From the NCBI GenBank assembly GCA_020633415.1, contig JACKDQ010000019.1:1-58167 (forward strand): a DNA stretch of 58,167 nucleotides, read 5' to 3'. Position 1 is the stretch's first letter. Each line of letters starts with the position of its first letter. The stretch is from Deltaproteobacteria bacterium (lineage in GTDB: Bacteria; Myxococcota_A; Polyangia; GCA-2747355). The position numbers and the translations under genes were made by a program. Shown piece by piece: positions 9,340-18,838 of this stretch. The notes beneath the pieces were generated by a model that was given only the letters and a program-made list of their open reading frames with translations, made no database searches and had not been told where the DNA came from.

Positions 9340-10890
9340 ATGGCCAATGTTCTCGAACTCAACATCGACCCCGACGACATCGACGATCGGGACAAGCTGG
9401 AGCGTCGTCTCGCGCACGCGTTGCGCGTTTCGGTCGATGATCTGCCCAGCTATCGCGTGCGTCGTCGATCGATCGATGCTCGCCGCCAACATGTGCGTTG
9501 GCGGGTGTTGGTTGAGATCGAGCCCGAGCTGACGCCGCCGCTGGCGCTGCCGTGTGCCGTTTCAAGCCACCCGGTGGTGATCGTCGGCGGCGGTCCGGCG
9601 GGGTTGTTTTGCGCCTATGAACTCGCCCGACACGGGATTGGCTCGACGGTGATCGACCGTGGAAAGCAGGTTCAGCCGCGGCGGCGCGATATCGCGCTGC
9701 TCCAGCGGCAAGGCGAAGTCGATCCCGAGAGTAACTACTGTTTCGGTGAGGGTGGGGCAGGCACATTTTCCGACGGTAAACTCTATACTCGTGCTCACAA
9801 GCGCGGGGATGTCAGCGATATCCTGCGCGTGCTAGTGCATCACGGTGCTCCGCCGGATATCATGATCGATGCGCGCCCGCACATCGGCTCGAACAAGCTG
9901 CCGAAAGTCATCACCTCGATCCGCGCATCTCTCGAGGCGTGCGGTGTGGCGTTTCGTTTCTCCACCAAGGCGGTCAATTTCACGGTCGAACGTGCGACAG
10001 GCCAGCTTGCGGCACTCGAGCTTGCCGACGGACAGGGGCTGACAGGCGATGCGTTTGTGCTGGCGACCGGCCACTCGGCGCGCGACGTCTGGGATTGGCT
10101 TAGCGCGGGCGGCGTAGCGCTCGAAGCGAAGTCCTTCGCGATCGGTGCGCGCATTGAGCACGGGCAAAGTTGGCTCAACCGCTGTCAATATGGTGCCGCG
10201 GCGACGCACCCCAAGTTGCCCGCCGCCAGTTATCGATTGACCCACAGCGAAGCTGGCGTTGGGGTGTTTAGCTTCTGCATGTGCCCGGGCGGTTGGATCG
10301 TGCCCTCGACCACCGAGCGTGATGCGGTGGTGGTCAATGGGATGAGCCTCTCGCGGCGGGATTCGCCATTTGCTAACTCGGGAATCGTCGTCTCGATCGA
10401 TCCCGGTCGGCTTGAGCAGCCTGACCTGTTTGCGGGCGTACGCTATCAGGCGCAGATCGAACAGCTCGCTGCCGCGGCGGGTGGCGGTCAGCAGCGCGCG
10501 CCCGCGGTGCGTGTGAAGGATTTTGTCGAAGGCAAAGCGTCGGGCGCGTTGCCCAAGTCAAGCTACGTTCCCGGCATTGCCCCGGCCGACCTGGCAAGCG
10601 TGCTCGACGGCGGTGGCCTAGATCTCTCCACGCCTTTGCGTAGCGCATTGCGCGTCTTCGAGCGTCGCTTGCCCGGGTTCGTGAGCAACGAGGCGATCCT
10701 GGTCGGCGTCGAGTCGCGGACCAGCGCGCCGATTCGGATCGTTCGCGATGCTCAGACGCTGGCCAGCGTGTCCCACATCAACCTCTATCCGTGCGGCGAG
10801 GGGGCCGGCTACGCCGGCGGGATCATGAGCGCCGCGCTCGATGGTCAACGCGTAGCGCGCGCGATCGTTGCGAAGTTGGGCGTCGCTTAG
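9340..10890 (+). CDS. FAD-dependent dehydrogenase, COG2509 family
   Basis: Flavoprotein of 516 aa. It matches COG2509: an N-terminal domain of about 75 residues with a basic RVRRRS segment, then the dinucleotide-binding motif VVIVGGGPAGLFCAYELA near residues 83-100, then GEGGAGTFSDGKLYTR. The family is widespread, FAD-binding and of unknown substrate. A C-terminal EGAGYAGGIMSAALDG closes the FAD site. The length is normal. It is followed by 85 bp and then the SDR gene on the same strand, so the two may be co-transcribed. Confidence 0.88.
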   Translation: MANVLELNIDPDDIDDRDKLERRLAHALRVSVDDLPSYRVRRRSIDARRQHVRWRVLVEIEPELTPPLALPCAVSSHPVVIVGGGPAGLFCAYELARHGIGSTVIDRGKQVQPRRRDIALLQRQGEVDPESNYCFGEGGAGTFSDGKLYTRAHKRGDVSDILRVLVHHGAPPDIMIDARPHIGSNKLPKVITSIRASLEACGVAFRFSTKAVNFTVERATGQLAALELADGQGLTGDAFVLATGHSARDVWDWLSAGGVALEAKSFAIGARIEHGQSWLNRCQYGAAATHPKLPAASYRLTHSEAGVGVFSFCMCPGGWIVPSTTERDAVVVNGMSLSRRDSPFANSGIVVSIDPGRLEQPDLFAGVRYQAQIEQLAAAAGGGQQRAPAVRVKDFVEGKASGALPKSSYVPGIAPADLASVLDGGGLDLSTPLRSALRVFERRLPGFVSNEAILVGVESRTSAPIRIVRDAQTLASVSHINLYPCGEGAGYAGGIMSAALDGQRVARAIVAKLGVA

Positions 10891-10975
10891 CGTTTGTTGC
10901 TGCCGCCGGTCACAAAGCGGATTCCCCTGCTTTGCGCGGTTTGCTACGCTGAAATCCTTCAGACAGGAGAAGCAT

Positions 10976-11884
10976 GTGGGTTCCAGCGGCAGGCAACTGC
11001 TCGCCGTGGCGGGGGCCACGGGTAACTGTGGGCGTGAGATCGTACGGAGTGCCCACCGCCGCGGATTGCGCGTGCGCGCACTCGTCCGCGATGCTCAACG
11101 ACTGGGCGATGTTCGGCCGCTGTGCGATGAAGTCCTACAGGTCGAGCTGACCGATCCGGCATCGATCGCGGGTGCGCTCGCTGGCGCGGACCTGTTCGCC
11201 TCGGCGCTCGGCAAGACGAAGCAAACCGATCGTATCGACCGGCGTGCTGTCGACGTTGATGCCAACGTTGCGCTGTTTCGTCAGGCCCAGGCCGCAAGCG
11301 TTAAGAAGGTGGCCTTCGTCAGCGTCTTTCAGGCGTCCCCCGATCATCATCTCGCCCTGGTAAGGATGAAGGGAGAAGTTGAACAGGCGATCAAGGCGAT
11401 CGGTATCCCTCACGTGATCATTCGGCCGACCGGCTTCTTCTCCGACATGTGGGAGTTTTTCAAGATGGCCGAACGGGGCACCGTTTGGCTCGTCGGGTCG
11501 CCAGCGACCAAGCTCAACCCGATCGCCTTGGAGGATCTAGGCGCGTTCATTGTCGACGCCCTTTGTGATCCATCACGCACAGATTGTGTCTTGGAGGTGG
11601 GGGGGCCCGAAGCACTCACCGGCCAAGCGATCGCCGACGCGGCGGCGCATGTGTTGAACAGGCGCGTTAAGGTGAGGAGTGTCTCGTTTGGTTTGGCCAA
11701 GACGGCGCTGTTCTTCCTGCGACCGTTCAGCCGCAATCGCTGGGAGATCGGTCAGTTCATCGTAGGGATGAGCGAGACCTTCGCGCAGCTTGAAGATCAA
11801 GCTCTCGCTCCTGCCTACGGCACCCATACCCTGGAGCGCTTCTTCGCCGAACGTTATCAGCACAGCCGTGGCGTGACGCGATGA
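10976..11884 (+). CDS. NAD(P)H-binding SDR-type protein (atypical, NmrA-like)
   Basis: Protein of 302 aa with a Rossmann nucleotide-binding motif AGATGNCG at residues 12-19, typical of atypical short-chain dehydrogenases such as the NmrA-like or epimerase-like groups. Later features include VKKVAFVSVFQAS and HVIIRPTGFFSDMWEF, which are family-like. The GTG at 10976 is preceded by AGGAGA 5 nt upstream; longer frames upstream lack an RBS. Its stop overlaps the start of the EFR1 gene by four bases (ATGA), which shows translational coupling. The substrate is unknown; it may be a quinone, flavin or lipid-type substrate given the redox partner. Confidence 0.85.
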   Translation: MGSSGRQLLAVAGATGNCGREIVRSAHRRGLRVRALVRDAQRLGDVRPLCDEVLQVELTDPASIAGALAGADLFASALGKTKQTDRIDRRAVDVDANVALFRQAQAASVKKVAFVSVFQASPDHHLALVRMKGEVEQAIKAIGIPHVIIRPTGFFSDMWEFFKMAERGTVWLVGSPATKLNPIALEDLGAFIVDALCDPSRTDCVLEVGGPEALTGQAIADAAAHVLNRRVKVRSVSFGLAKTALFFLRPFSRNRWEIGQFIVGMSETFAQLEDQALAPAYGTHTLERFFAERYQHSRGVTR

Positions 11885-13014
11885 GCGCGTCAAACCTCTA
11901 TATCTACGTAATGAGCGGGACAGGCAACTCGTACCGCGCAGCGACCTGGCTCGCCGAACAAGCCGAGCAAGCGCAGGGTCAAGCCCGGTTGATCGCCATT
12001 GGCCAAGGTCCGGTGCGCGAGACGATTCCCGACGACCCCTCAACGCTGGTGGCGTTGTTTATGCCGACCCATGGCTTCACACTGCCCTGGCACATGCTGA
12101 AGTTTCTCTTCAAGTTGCCGCGCGTACGAAACGCTCAAGCGTTGACGGTGGCCACCCGCGGAGGGCTGAAGATTGGTCCGGTCTGTACGCCAGGCATCAG
12201 CGGGACCGCGACGTTGATCGCCGCGCTGGTGCTGGCAGTCAAAGGTTACAGCGTGCGCGGTGCGATGTCCTTCGACATGCCATCGAACTGGATGTCGTTA
12301 CACTGGGGCCTTCACCCAAGGAACACCGAGGCGATTATCGCGCGAGCCGAGCGCCGAGCGCGCGGCCGGTTTGATCGCATACTTGCCGGCGGGCAGCACT
12401 GGTGGACGCTCAACAACCTCTACGAATTCCTGTGGGGCGTCGCACTGATTCCGTTCTCGATCGGCTATTTGTTGTTTGGGCGGCTCTTCCTCGCCAAGTT
12501 GTTCTTTGCCAGCAATCGGTGCGACCGTTGCGGGGTTTGCGCCGCGGTTTGTCCGGTGGGTGCGATCGATCTCAAACGTGCTGGTGATGGTCGGCCCTAT
12601 TGGAAGCACTTCTGCGAAAGCTGCATGCGCTGTATGGCGTTCTGCCCGAACCAAGCGATCGAGGCCGGTCAGAATTGGGCGGTGCTCTTGGGTTGGCTGA
12701 TCTCGATTCCGTTTGTCGCCTGGGGACTGGCTCGCTTGGGTTCATGGCTGCCGCTTGGCAGCTTCGCGCGCTCGTCATGGGTCGTCGAAACGCTTCAGTT
12801 GCTTTACATCTACCCCGCAGTCTTTTTGTCCTATTTCGTCTTTCGCCAACTGTTGCGGATTCGGCTGTTCAATCAGCTCGTCACCTGGACAACCTTTACC
12901 CACCTCTACCGCCGTTATCGCGAGCCGAAGATCTTGCTCAAACAGATCATTGCCGCGAAGGGGTCGCGCCCGCGCGACTTCGCTCGCAAGGCGCAGGAGC
13001 CGAAGGCGCGCTAA
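11881..13014 (+). CDS. EFR1-type membrane flavodoxin/ferredoxin fusion
   Basis: Protein of 377 aa combining an N-terminal flavodoxin-like domain (YVMSGTGNSYRA near residues 9-20) with two 4Fe-4S motifs, C214/C217/C220/C224 and C245/C248/C251/C255. This is the EFR1 architecture. Hydrophobic segments at about 182-205 and 265-325 suggest membrane attachment, with the clusters in the loop between them. It probably moves electrons at the cytoplasmic face. Coupling to the upstream SDR gene by a 4-bp overlap suggests that the pair acts on one substrate. The electron donor and acceptor cannot be read from the sequence. Confidence 0.85.
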   Translation: MSASNLYIYVMSGTGNSYRAATWLAEQAEQAQGQARLIAIGQGPVRETIPDDPSTLVALFMPTHGFTLPWHMLKFLFKLPRVRNAQALTVATRGGLKIGPVCTPGISGTATLIAALVLAVKGYSVRGAMSFDMPSNWMSLHWGLHPRNTEAIIARAERRARGRFDRILAGGQHWWTLNNLYEFLWGVALIPFSIGYLLFGRLFLAKLFFASNRCDRCGVCAAVCPVGAIDLKRAGDGRPYWKHFCESCMRCMAFCPNQAIEAGQNWAVLLGWLISIPFVAWGLARLGSWLPLGSFARSSWVVETLQLLYIYPAVFLSYFVFRQLLRIRLFNQLVTWTTFTHLYRRYREPKILLKQIIAAKGSRPRDFARKAQEPKAR

Positions 13015-13210
13015 CGGCGCCGCGCGTTGCTTCGCATCGGTCACGCTTCGCTTTGAGTAGGCGATCGCTGGTGGTAGATCTCCCGACGGCGAGCAGGTGC
13101 AGCGAAGATCGTCGAACTAGCTGGAATTACAGGAGGGCCGCGTTAGAAAAAAGCGCGGTCCACGGCGAAACCGACTAAATGGAGCGGATCGCCATGCCGA
13201 TGAACCGGGT

Positions 13211-13471
13211 ATGGGCGATTTGTTCGATGATCAGCGGCTGCTTAGGCCGAGCACGCGCGCCGAGCTCGAGGATTATCAACGGCTGCTGGCACAGGCGATC
13301 GCGCGGGCCGATGAGTTGCGTACCCAGGTGATCCGCTATCACCGTCAACTCTGTGAAGAGCGCAAGCGCAGCGAACGCTTGCGGCGGGCCTTGGCGCGCA
13401 AGCGCCGCGGCGGGCCTCGCAGCGCGGTGCAGCTCGATCTGTGGAGCTGCGACGAGAACATGCCGCGTTGA
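13211..13471 (+). CDS. Small basic coiled-coil protein
   Basis: Protein of 86 aa, very rich in Arg, Glu and Leu, with heptad-like spacing from about residue 17 to 65, so probably a single long helix or coiled coil. No signal peptide is present. The C-terminus contains KRRGGPRSAVQLDLWSC. No upstream in-frame start exists before the previous stop, so ATG 13211 is used, but its RBS is weak. Function is unknown. It is a plausible but not certain gene. Confidence 0.5.
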   Translation: MGDLFDDQRLLRPSTRAELEDYQRLLAQAIARADELRTQVIRYHRQLCEERKRSERLRRALARKRRGGPRSAVQLDLWSCDENMPR

Positions 13472-13500
13472 GTGGCAGTTGTTCGCCTGACGGCTGCGCG

Positions 13501-14274
13501 CTATGGCAGAAACAGCGGTTCGAGCGCGAGCTTGTCGGCGCTCGTGCGGCGAAAGGCGATCTTGAGCAGGCGGTTGAGCTCAGCTTTGAGCCGGTCAGTA
13601 CCGCCACGAGTCTTGAGTCGCTCGTTGGTCGATCTTGTGCCCTCTGCATCGGCGACGGAGACCGAATAGCTGTTGCCCTCGGCGTCGGAGGCGATGATGC
13701 TTCGTCGCGTCGTTGTCGCCGTTATCGGCCCGAATTTCGTCTGGAAGCTCAGATTGATGCCATCTCTCTCGAGTTTAAGCGTGCGTTCTTCAGCGATACG
13801 GGTGCCGAAGTGCGTCGAGCGCTCTTGCTCAAGGTCTCGAGTGAACTCCCCTTTGGCAGTCGTGATCGCTTCGCTCACTTTGCGGAGTTCGTTGCCGTTG
13901 AAGTCAAAGCTCTGCCACCTCGGGCCGCGGCTAACGGCGATGCCTTCGAGCACGCCATCAATTACGAGCACCGATAGCTGATTGCCACCACTGTCGCGCA
14001 GCACGGTTCGGTACGCGGAGGACGCTTCGCCGTCGATCTCTAGCTGCCCCTTGAGTCCCGCGGCGTAGGCCGTCGCGGCCAAGCCCTTGCCCCAGTAGGT
14101 CTGCGCGAGGCGGGTTGCCGTCTGCTGGGCGCGCGCGAAGATCCGGCCCAGGCGCACCTGGCGCGCCGTGTAGTACGCGCCAAATGTTCGTGGCTGCCCG
14201 TTCTTTTGGCCCGAAGTCTCGGCATGGGCGAGCGCGGCGGTCGCTAGCACGATTAGTGGGATGAAAAGTTTCAT
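13501..14274 (-). CDS. Secreted protein of unknown function
   Basis: Exported protein of 257 aa with a clean signal peptide (MKLFIPLIVLATAALAHA, cut after AHA). The mature part has repeated polar beta-type stretches such as LSVLVIDGVLEGIAVS and a basic C-terminal third. It contains no cysteine and no motif I recognise. GAGG lies about 11 nt before the ATG. It is convergent with the small coiled-coil gene and divergent from the secreted gene at 14713. Confidence 0.7.
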   Translation of the reverse strand: MKLFIPLIVLATAALAHAETSGQKNGQPRTFGAYYTARQVRLGRIFARAQQTATRLAQTYWGKGLAATAYAAGLKGQLEIDGEASSAYRTVLRDSGGNQLSVLVIDGVLEGIAVSRGPRWQSFDFNGNELRKVSEAITTAKGEFTRDLEQERSTHFGTRIAEERTLKLERDGINLSFQTKFGPITATTTRRSIIASDAEGNSYSVSVADAEGTRSTNERLKTRGGTDRLKAELNRLLKIAFRRTSADKLALEPLFLP

Positions 14275-14712
14275 CGATGCATCGATTCCTCGATCGGTCT
14301 ATTAAGCAACAACTGAGCCACTGACGCCGCCGCTATCTGCTCGAAATTGCTGAGAAGGGATCGCACTGCTGCCGCGTGCGCGGGAAAGCGAAAATTGAAC
14401 TGGCGTCTGGCTCTGCCGGCGGCTGCCCAGGCGGACGCAGCTATCTGCGCGTCGAGCGATCGTGGCAAGCAGCATCGTGAGGGGCTGCGGGAAGATCATC
14501 AAGGCGTCAGCCAGGCGTCTGCCGGCTTTGCAGGTCGACCGTGAACGTTCGATCACAACTCGACGGGGTGGGCAGTCGCCGTTTGTTGTCCGTTCGCCTG
14601 GGGGGCGATTGAGCAAAACACAGCGCTTTGCGCCGGTGGTCGCCCCAGTCTGCGCTGGCACAGCGCCTGCTATCACAGCAGCCAAGGATGCAATCCAGTC
14701 GGAGGGAGTCGG
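14275..14712. other. Divergent intergenic region, 438 bp
   Basis: Region between two divergent genes for secreted proteins. It has frames open on both strands but none with an RBS or recognisable protein, and I see no RNA or repeat. It is presumably promoter and leader sequence. Confidence 0.4.
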
Positions 14713-15969
14713 ATGAAGCGGTTGTTGTTAGGGGCGTTGTTGATGGCATGGTCAGCAAGCACGGTGCTCGCGAGCGGTGGTGCCTTCGTCAAGACCGATC
14801 GTCGCGAGTTGCGTGGCATCGATCGCAATGCCAAGCGGGCGATCAAGGAGATCGAGCGGCAAATCGATTACTTTCTCAGCGGTCGGGCCGAGAGCACCAG
14901 CGCGGTACGCAACATCCAACGCAAGGTCGAGCGAGCCGAGGAGGCGCTAGCCGAGTTACAGCGCGTTATGCCGAGCTGGTCGCGGATCGGGTTGTACCGT
15001 CGCCACCTCGCCAAGATGAAGCAGCTGGCCAGCGGTCGTGAACAGCAAAAGGTCGCAGCCGCCGATGAGCGCGCCCGCCAAAAAGCAGAAGCCAGCGCGA
15101 GCGCGGAGGAGGCGACCAAGCAGCGCTTCGCGGCAATGGACGCGGAGCAAGCGTTTCGTCGCGATCCAAGCGCTTCATTGCTCAACGCGTTGATTCGTTT
15201 CGCCAAGGGTGAGAGTTGTCCGCGACATTCGGCTGAGCTGCGCAAGGATTGGCAAGAGCGTGTCGCGGCGCTGCCCAAGTTTGTCGAAGACTGTAAGAAA
15301 AGCTATCTGCTCCATCTGGCCCAGCGACGCCCCGAAGTGGTCGAGCTCTGCCGCGTCGCTGCCGATAAGCCGCGCGCCAAGCTAGCGACGATGACCCACG
15401 CCTGCTTCAGCCAGGCGGAGAAGAAATTCATCGAGCTGTTTGAGCAGCGTATGCAGCAGCTCGCCGCGGGCACGCGCACGATCTCTGCTGTCGATTTTGC
15501 CACCGTGAGGGGCGAGCCGGTGATCAGCGGTGGTCATTGGAAATGGGTCAATCAGGCGATGGTAGCGGCCAGGGCCAAGCCCGTTCCGCCGAACTTCACC
15601 ATGCCGCGCGCCGTGTTGGCTAAGGCGCAGCGCACGCTGGCCCGCGTCGCGTCTCGTGTACGGTTCAAGCGCGGCAACGCTTCGCACGCGCCGAGCTCGC
15701 GGTTGATCCGCGCGCAGTTTGCCAAGCACGGCTATCGCGTGCTGAAGATCGCCCAGTTTGATGGCTGGCACATCAAGCAGCAGTTTGGTCGACCGGTCTC
15801 GCGTTCGCGCGCGAGTGCTGCGCTGGTGCGCTACGGCAAGGAGCCATTCTGTCGGCTGATCGAAGGCATCGCCACAGTCGAGTCTCACGCCGGCGGCGGT
15901 CGCTACAGCGGCCTGCGCTCCTACGTCGAAATCGCCTTGTCCCGTCAGAAGCCAGCCTCCTGCAACTAG
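14713..15969 (+). CDS. Secreted helical protein of unknown function
   Basis: Exported protein of 418 aa. A signal peptide ends near ASTVLA. Residues about 30-150 are Lys/Glu/Ala/Arg-rich and strongly helical (RAEEALAELQRV, SASAEEATKQRF), likely coiled coil. The C-terminal half is basic, with several cysteines that could pair in the envelope (near C161, C176, C195, C208). GGAGGGAG lies just before the ATG. I do not recognise the family. It is followed by 104 bp and a convergent gene. Confidence 0.7.
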   Translation: MKRLLLGALLMAWSASTVLASGGAFVKTDRRELRGIDRNAKRAIKEIERQIDYFLSGRAESTSAVRNIQRKVERAEEALAELQRVMPSWSRIGLYRRHLAKMKQLASGREQQKVAAADERARQKAEASASAEEATKQRFAAMDAEQAFRRDPSASLLNALIRFAKGESCPRHSAELRKDWQERVAALPKFVEDCKKSYLLHLAQRRPEVVELCRVAADKPRAKLATMTHACFSQAEKKFIELFEQRMQQLAAGTRTISAVDFATVRGEPVISGGHWKWVNQAMVAARAKPVPPNFTMPRAVLAKAQRTLARVASRVRFKRGNASHAPSSRLIRAQFAKHGYRVLKIAQFDGWHIKQQFGRPVSRSRASAALVRYGKEPFCRLIEGIATVESHAGGGRYSGLRSYVEIALSRQKPASCN

Positions 15970-16073
15970 CCGCGGGCGCGCTCAACGGTTGCTCTGGCAC
16001 GACGGGGCACACGGGTTTGGGACCGCTACACGCGCGACCGCGGATCGACCGTTGGCGCCGCCGCTGATTACTT

Positions 16074-17171
16074 TCAGTGCCGATCGCCGCCGGCGTTAGC
16101 CTCAGCGTGTCGCGCCGAGCGGTTCGCATCGGCAGTGCCCTGGTGCTGGCCGAGCAGTCGTAGGGCGTTGTCGTGCAGCACCTGTCGACGTAGATCGCTG
16201 GCACCTTCGGTGGCGATCAAGATCTTCGCCAGCGGAATAGCCTGGTGATACATCGGCCAATCGCTGCCGAATAGCAGGCGATCACGGGGGCCGTTTTCGA
16301 GAATCCGTCGGATGCTGGTCAGCGACTGACACGAGAGCTCAAGCCAAACGTTGTCGTAACGCCGCGCCAGATCGAGCGCCAGGTCGACCTGCAAAGCGCC
16401 CGAGTGGCCGAGCACGAACTTGCCGTGGGGGATTTCGGCGATCGCCTTCTCGTAAAAGCGCACCTGTGAGCGTTGCTGAGCCGACCAAAACTCGATTCCG
16501 GCGGGCCCGCAGTGCCACAAGATGAACAAGCCACGGTCGGCGCAGAGGCGCTGCAGCGCAATCGTTCGCGGTTCATCGGGCCGGATCTTCTGCACGTTGG
16601 GATGGAGCTTGATCCCGCGGGCGCCGAGCTGCTGTTGCTGGTCGAGCAGCGCCGCCGGGTTTGGCGCAGCGGGATGAACCGAGCCCAGGGCAATGAACGC
16701 GTCGCGCCCCTGGATCGCCTGCAGTGTGCGGACGGCGTTCTTCGAAAAGCGCGCCAAGTCGATCGGCAGGACCGCCGAGCGGACGATGCCCAGATCGCGC
16801 ATGTCGCGCGCCAAGTTGGGCATCGTCATCGAGCTGCGCATTCCGCCACCGATCGGATCAAACGCTCCGCGCAATCCGATCTCGATGCCGATTCGTCGAC
16901 GGTGAGCGCCAGAAACGTTCTGGTTGACATAGACATCGAGGTCGATAGCCGCTTCCATCGGCAGCCAAAGTTCGGTCCTTGGCGTTTGGTGCTCGAGGTC
17001 GATCGGGCGACCAATGTAATAGCTGTTTCCCAGGTGGGTGTGCATATCGATCGCCGGCCCGAACGAGGGGTCGGAGATCACCAGCCGCTGGTCGCGCAGC
17101 TCGAAGTACGGCAGCTTGGCGAGCGCGTAATGGTCGGTAAAGCGATAGCGATTGGCATCGGTGGATTTCAT
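16074..17171 (-). CDS. Amidohydrolase-2 family TIM-barrel hydrolase
   Basis: Metal-dependent hydrolase or decarboxylase of the amidohydrolase-2 family, 365 aa. Metal-site motifs occur in the right order: DMHTHLG at the first strand, GIKLHPN (strand 4 region), ILWHCGPAG, VLGHSGA and finally LLFGSDWPMYH with the catalytic aspartate. No signal peptide is present, so it is cytoplasmic. The ATG at 17171 is preferred over a TTG three codons upstream. It lies downstream of the rhodanese on the same strand, about 250 bp away. The substrate is not readable; relatives act on lactones, aromatic acids or cyclic amides. Confidence 0.85.
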   Translation of the reverse strand: MKSTDANRYRFTDHYALAKLPYFELRDQRLVISDPSFGPAIDMHTHLGNSYYIGRPIDLEHQTPRTELWLPMEAAIDLDVYVNQNVSGAHRRRIGIEIGLRGAFDPIGGGMRSSMTMPNLARDMRDLGIVRSAVLPIDLARFSKNAVRTLQAIQGRDAFIALGSVHPAAPNPAALLDQQQQLGARGIKLHPNVQKIRPDEPRTIALQRLCADRGLFILWHCGPAGIEFWSAQQRSQVRFYEKAIAEIPHGKFVLGHSGALQVDLALDLARRYDNVWLELSCQSLTSIRRILENGPRDRLLFGSDWPMYHQAIPLAKILIATEGASDLRRQVLHDNALRLLGQHQGTADANRSARHAEANAGGDRH

Positions 17172-17189
17172 CGGTGGCAATCCTTGGGT

Positions 17190-17420
17190 CTAGCGACAGA
17201 CTGCATCTTGGTGGTGAGTGTTACATGGCAGCTTCAGCGAGGACAGCCGGCGGTTGATCGCCAGCCGGATCAATCCTTCGACACGGCGGTAGCCGATAAG
17301 CGGGTTGTCGCGGCGACCTCCTCTTCGTCGAGGTCGCGGTAGTCGATCGGCGTCAAAAGAAAGTCCGGGTGCGACTTTGGGGCAGCCAGGCGCTGCCGAC
17401 GATGCGCTGCTGGTCACCCG
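17190..17420 (-). pseudogene. Possible gene remnant with one frameshift
   Basis: Between the rhodanese and the amidohydrolase, two minus-strand frames carry protein-like segments: one reads SHPDFLLTPIDYRDLDEEEV and a second, immediately after, reads NPLIGYRRVEGLIRLAINRR up to a stop. Neither has a convincing start. Joined, they look like the end of a small acidic/basic protein. This is judged only from the look of the translation, and chance is possible. Confidence 0.25.
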
Positions 17421-17422
17421 CG

Positions 17423-17728
17423 CTAGAGCTGGACCATCGGTCCCAGGTTGCAGGCCGCCGTGAAGCCGGCCTTGCGCAGCAATTTGGTGCCGCGCCAGCT
17501 GCGCATTCCGCTGTGGCAGTAGAGGATCGTCGGACGATTGCGCTCGCCCAGTTCGGCCAAGCGTCCTTCCAGCTCGTCGAGCGGGATGTTTCGCGCGCCC
17601 GCGATGTGCCCGCCGGCGAATTCACGCGCCGAACGGACATCGATCAGTTGCGCGCCCTCATCGAGTAGCTGGCGGGCCTTTTCGGCGGAGATGTCACAGA
17701 TAAATGGAATTCTAAACACGGTGGCCAT
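17423..17728 (-). CDS. Single-domain rhodanese-like sulfurtransferase
   Basis: Rhodanese of 101 aa, a single domain with the active-site loop CHSGMRS (catalytic Cys near residue 71) and the typical LIDVRSAREFAGGHIAGARN entry. Six-residue loops of this type bind a persulfide sulfur for transfer to thiol or cyanide acceptors. It is cytoplasmic, with no signal peptide. It is the first gene of a short minus-strand run that continues to the amidohydrolase. The sulfur acceptor is unknown. Confidence 0.9.
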   Translation of the reverse strand: MATVFRIPFICDISAEKARQLLDEGAQLIDVRSAREFAGGHIAGARNIPLDELEGRLAELGERNRPTILYCHSGMRSWRGTKLLRKAGFTAACNLGPMVQL

Positions 17729-17844
17729 TTTTCACCGTGTTAGGCCGCTGAGCAAGTCCGAGCTGCGCCACCTTGGCCAAATCGCTGCTTTTCTGAATCG
17801 CCGCCGGCGGCTAAGCTTGGGCAATTCTTTCAAGGAGTCAGCTG

Positions 17845-18810
17845 ATGCAGAGCCGCAAGGCGCTGTTGTTGTTGTCGTGGGTGATTGCTGCGGGATGCAG
17901 CGATAGCGCTGGGCTGAGCCTGACGCCGCGGATCGACCAGTTCACCGTTCCGACAACGGAGCAGACGAAGATCAAGGCCGCGGCGGAGCAAGGATCGGCA
18001 GCGGAGGCAAGCTACGCCTACGACGCGACGAGCAAGAAGCTGACGATCGATATTTCGGCGAGTGGGTTTAAGTGCGGCATTGAAAAAGGAAGGTTGGTTG
18101 CGCAGGTCACCGAGCTCAGCGCAACGAATATGGTCTGGCAGTTCGAGGGGGCTAAAGACACGACGCGCTGGACGCGGGTTGATCAAGGGACGAGCGGCAT
18201 CGTCGGCGTTTGGTTCGCTGCCGAAGGTGAGCTCTATCTGATCGTTACCGCCGACAACAAAGCGCAGCTGTTTGGCAAGGGGGAGGAATGCGTCGCCGAG
18301 CGTGCACGTCACCCACAGAGCAACTGCCTCGAAGTGCCGCCGGCAAGCACGGCGATCAGCATCGACGGTGACCTCGCCGATTGGAGCAGCGTGGGCACTG
18401 CAGCGACGCTGAACGACGATCTCGGTGACCAAAGCGGCGCAGACGCGGGGGGCGACATCAAGGCGCTCAAGTTGGCGTACGCCGACAACGCGATCTACAT
18501 CTATCTGCAGCTGGCAGCCGCGCCATCGACCGACTTCGGCTACGAGAACGGCAAGTCCTACCGGTTGACGGTCCAAGGCGACAACGGCATCTCGTTTGTG
18601 GTCAACGTTTACTACGACGCTTCACGTCAATCCTGGCAGGCGAACAACACGCCGAAGGAGATCACGTTCGCCGTCGGTTCCGAGGGAATCGAGTGGCGCG
18701 TCGACGTATCGGCCTACGCCGGCCAAGGTTTCAAAGAGGTCGAGAGGGTGATGGTCGAAGCCCGTGAGGCCGTCGACTTCATCGACTGCGCCTGGTTCAA
18801 AGTGCCCTAA
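17845..18810 (+). CDS. Lipoprotein with CBM9-like/DOMON-type domain
   Basis: Lipoprotein of 321 aa; the signal ends IAAGC near residue 18. The second half opens with ISIDGDLADWSSVG, the usual entry of CBM9-like sugar- or heme-binding sandwich domains, and continues with LKLAYADNAIYIYLQL and a C-terminal WRVDVSAYAG segment. The first half is a separate domain with an internal Cys pair. AAGGAG lies 7 nt before the ATG. It may bind a glycan at the cell surface, but the ligand is a guess. Confidence 0.75.
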   Translation: MQSRKALLLLSWVIAAGCSDSAGLSLTPRIDQFTVPTTEQTKIKAAAEQGSAAEASYAYDATSKKLTIDISASGFKCGIEKGRLVAQVTELSATNMVWQFEGAKDTTRWTRVDQGTSGIVGVWFAAEGELYLIVTADNKAQLFGKGEECVAERARHPQSNCLEVPPASTAISIDGDLADWSSVGTAATLNDDLGDQSGADAGGDIKALKLAYADNAIYIYLQLAAAPSTDFGYENGKSYRLTVQGDNGISFVVNVYYDASRQSWQANNTPKEITFAVGSEGIEWRVDVSAYAGQGFKEVERVMVEAREAVDFIDCAWFKVP

Positions 18811-18838
18811 GCTGCGACCGCCCTCGGGCATCGATGGT

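Noticed and set aside
16473..17342. Plus-strand frame of 289 codons opposite the amidohydrolase gene
   Set aside because: It lacks any motif, and the amidohydrolase on the other strand has all family motifs in order.
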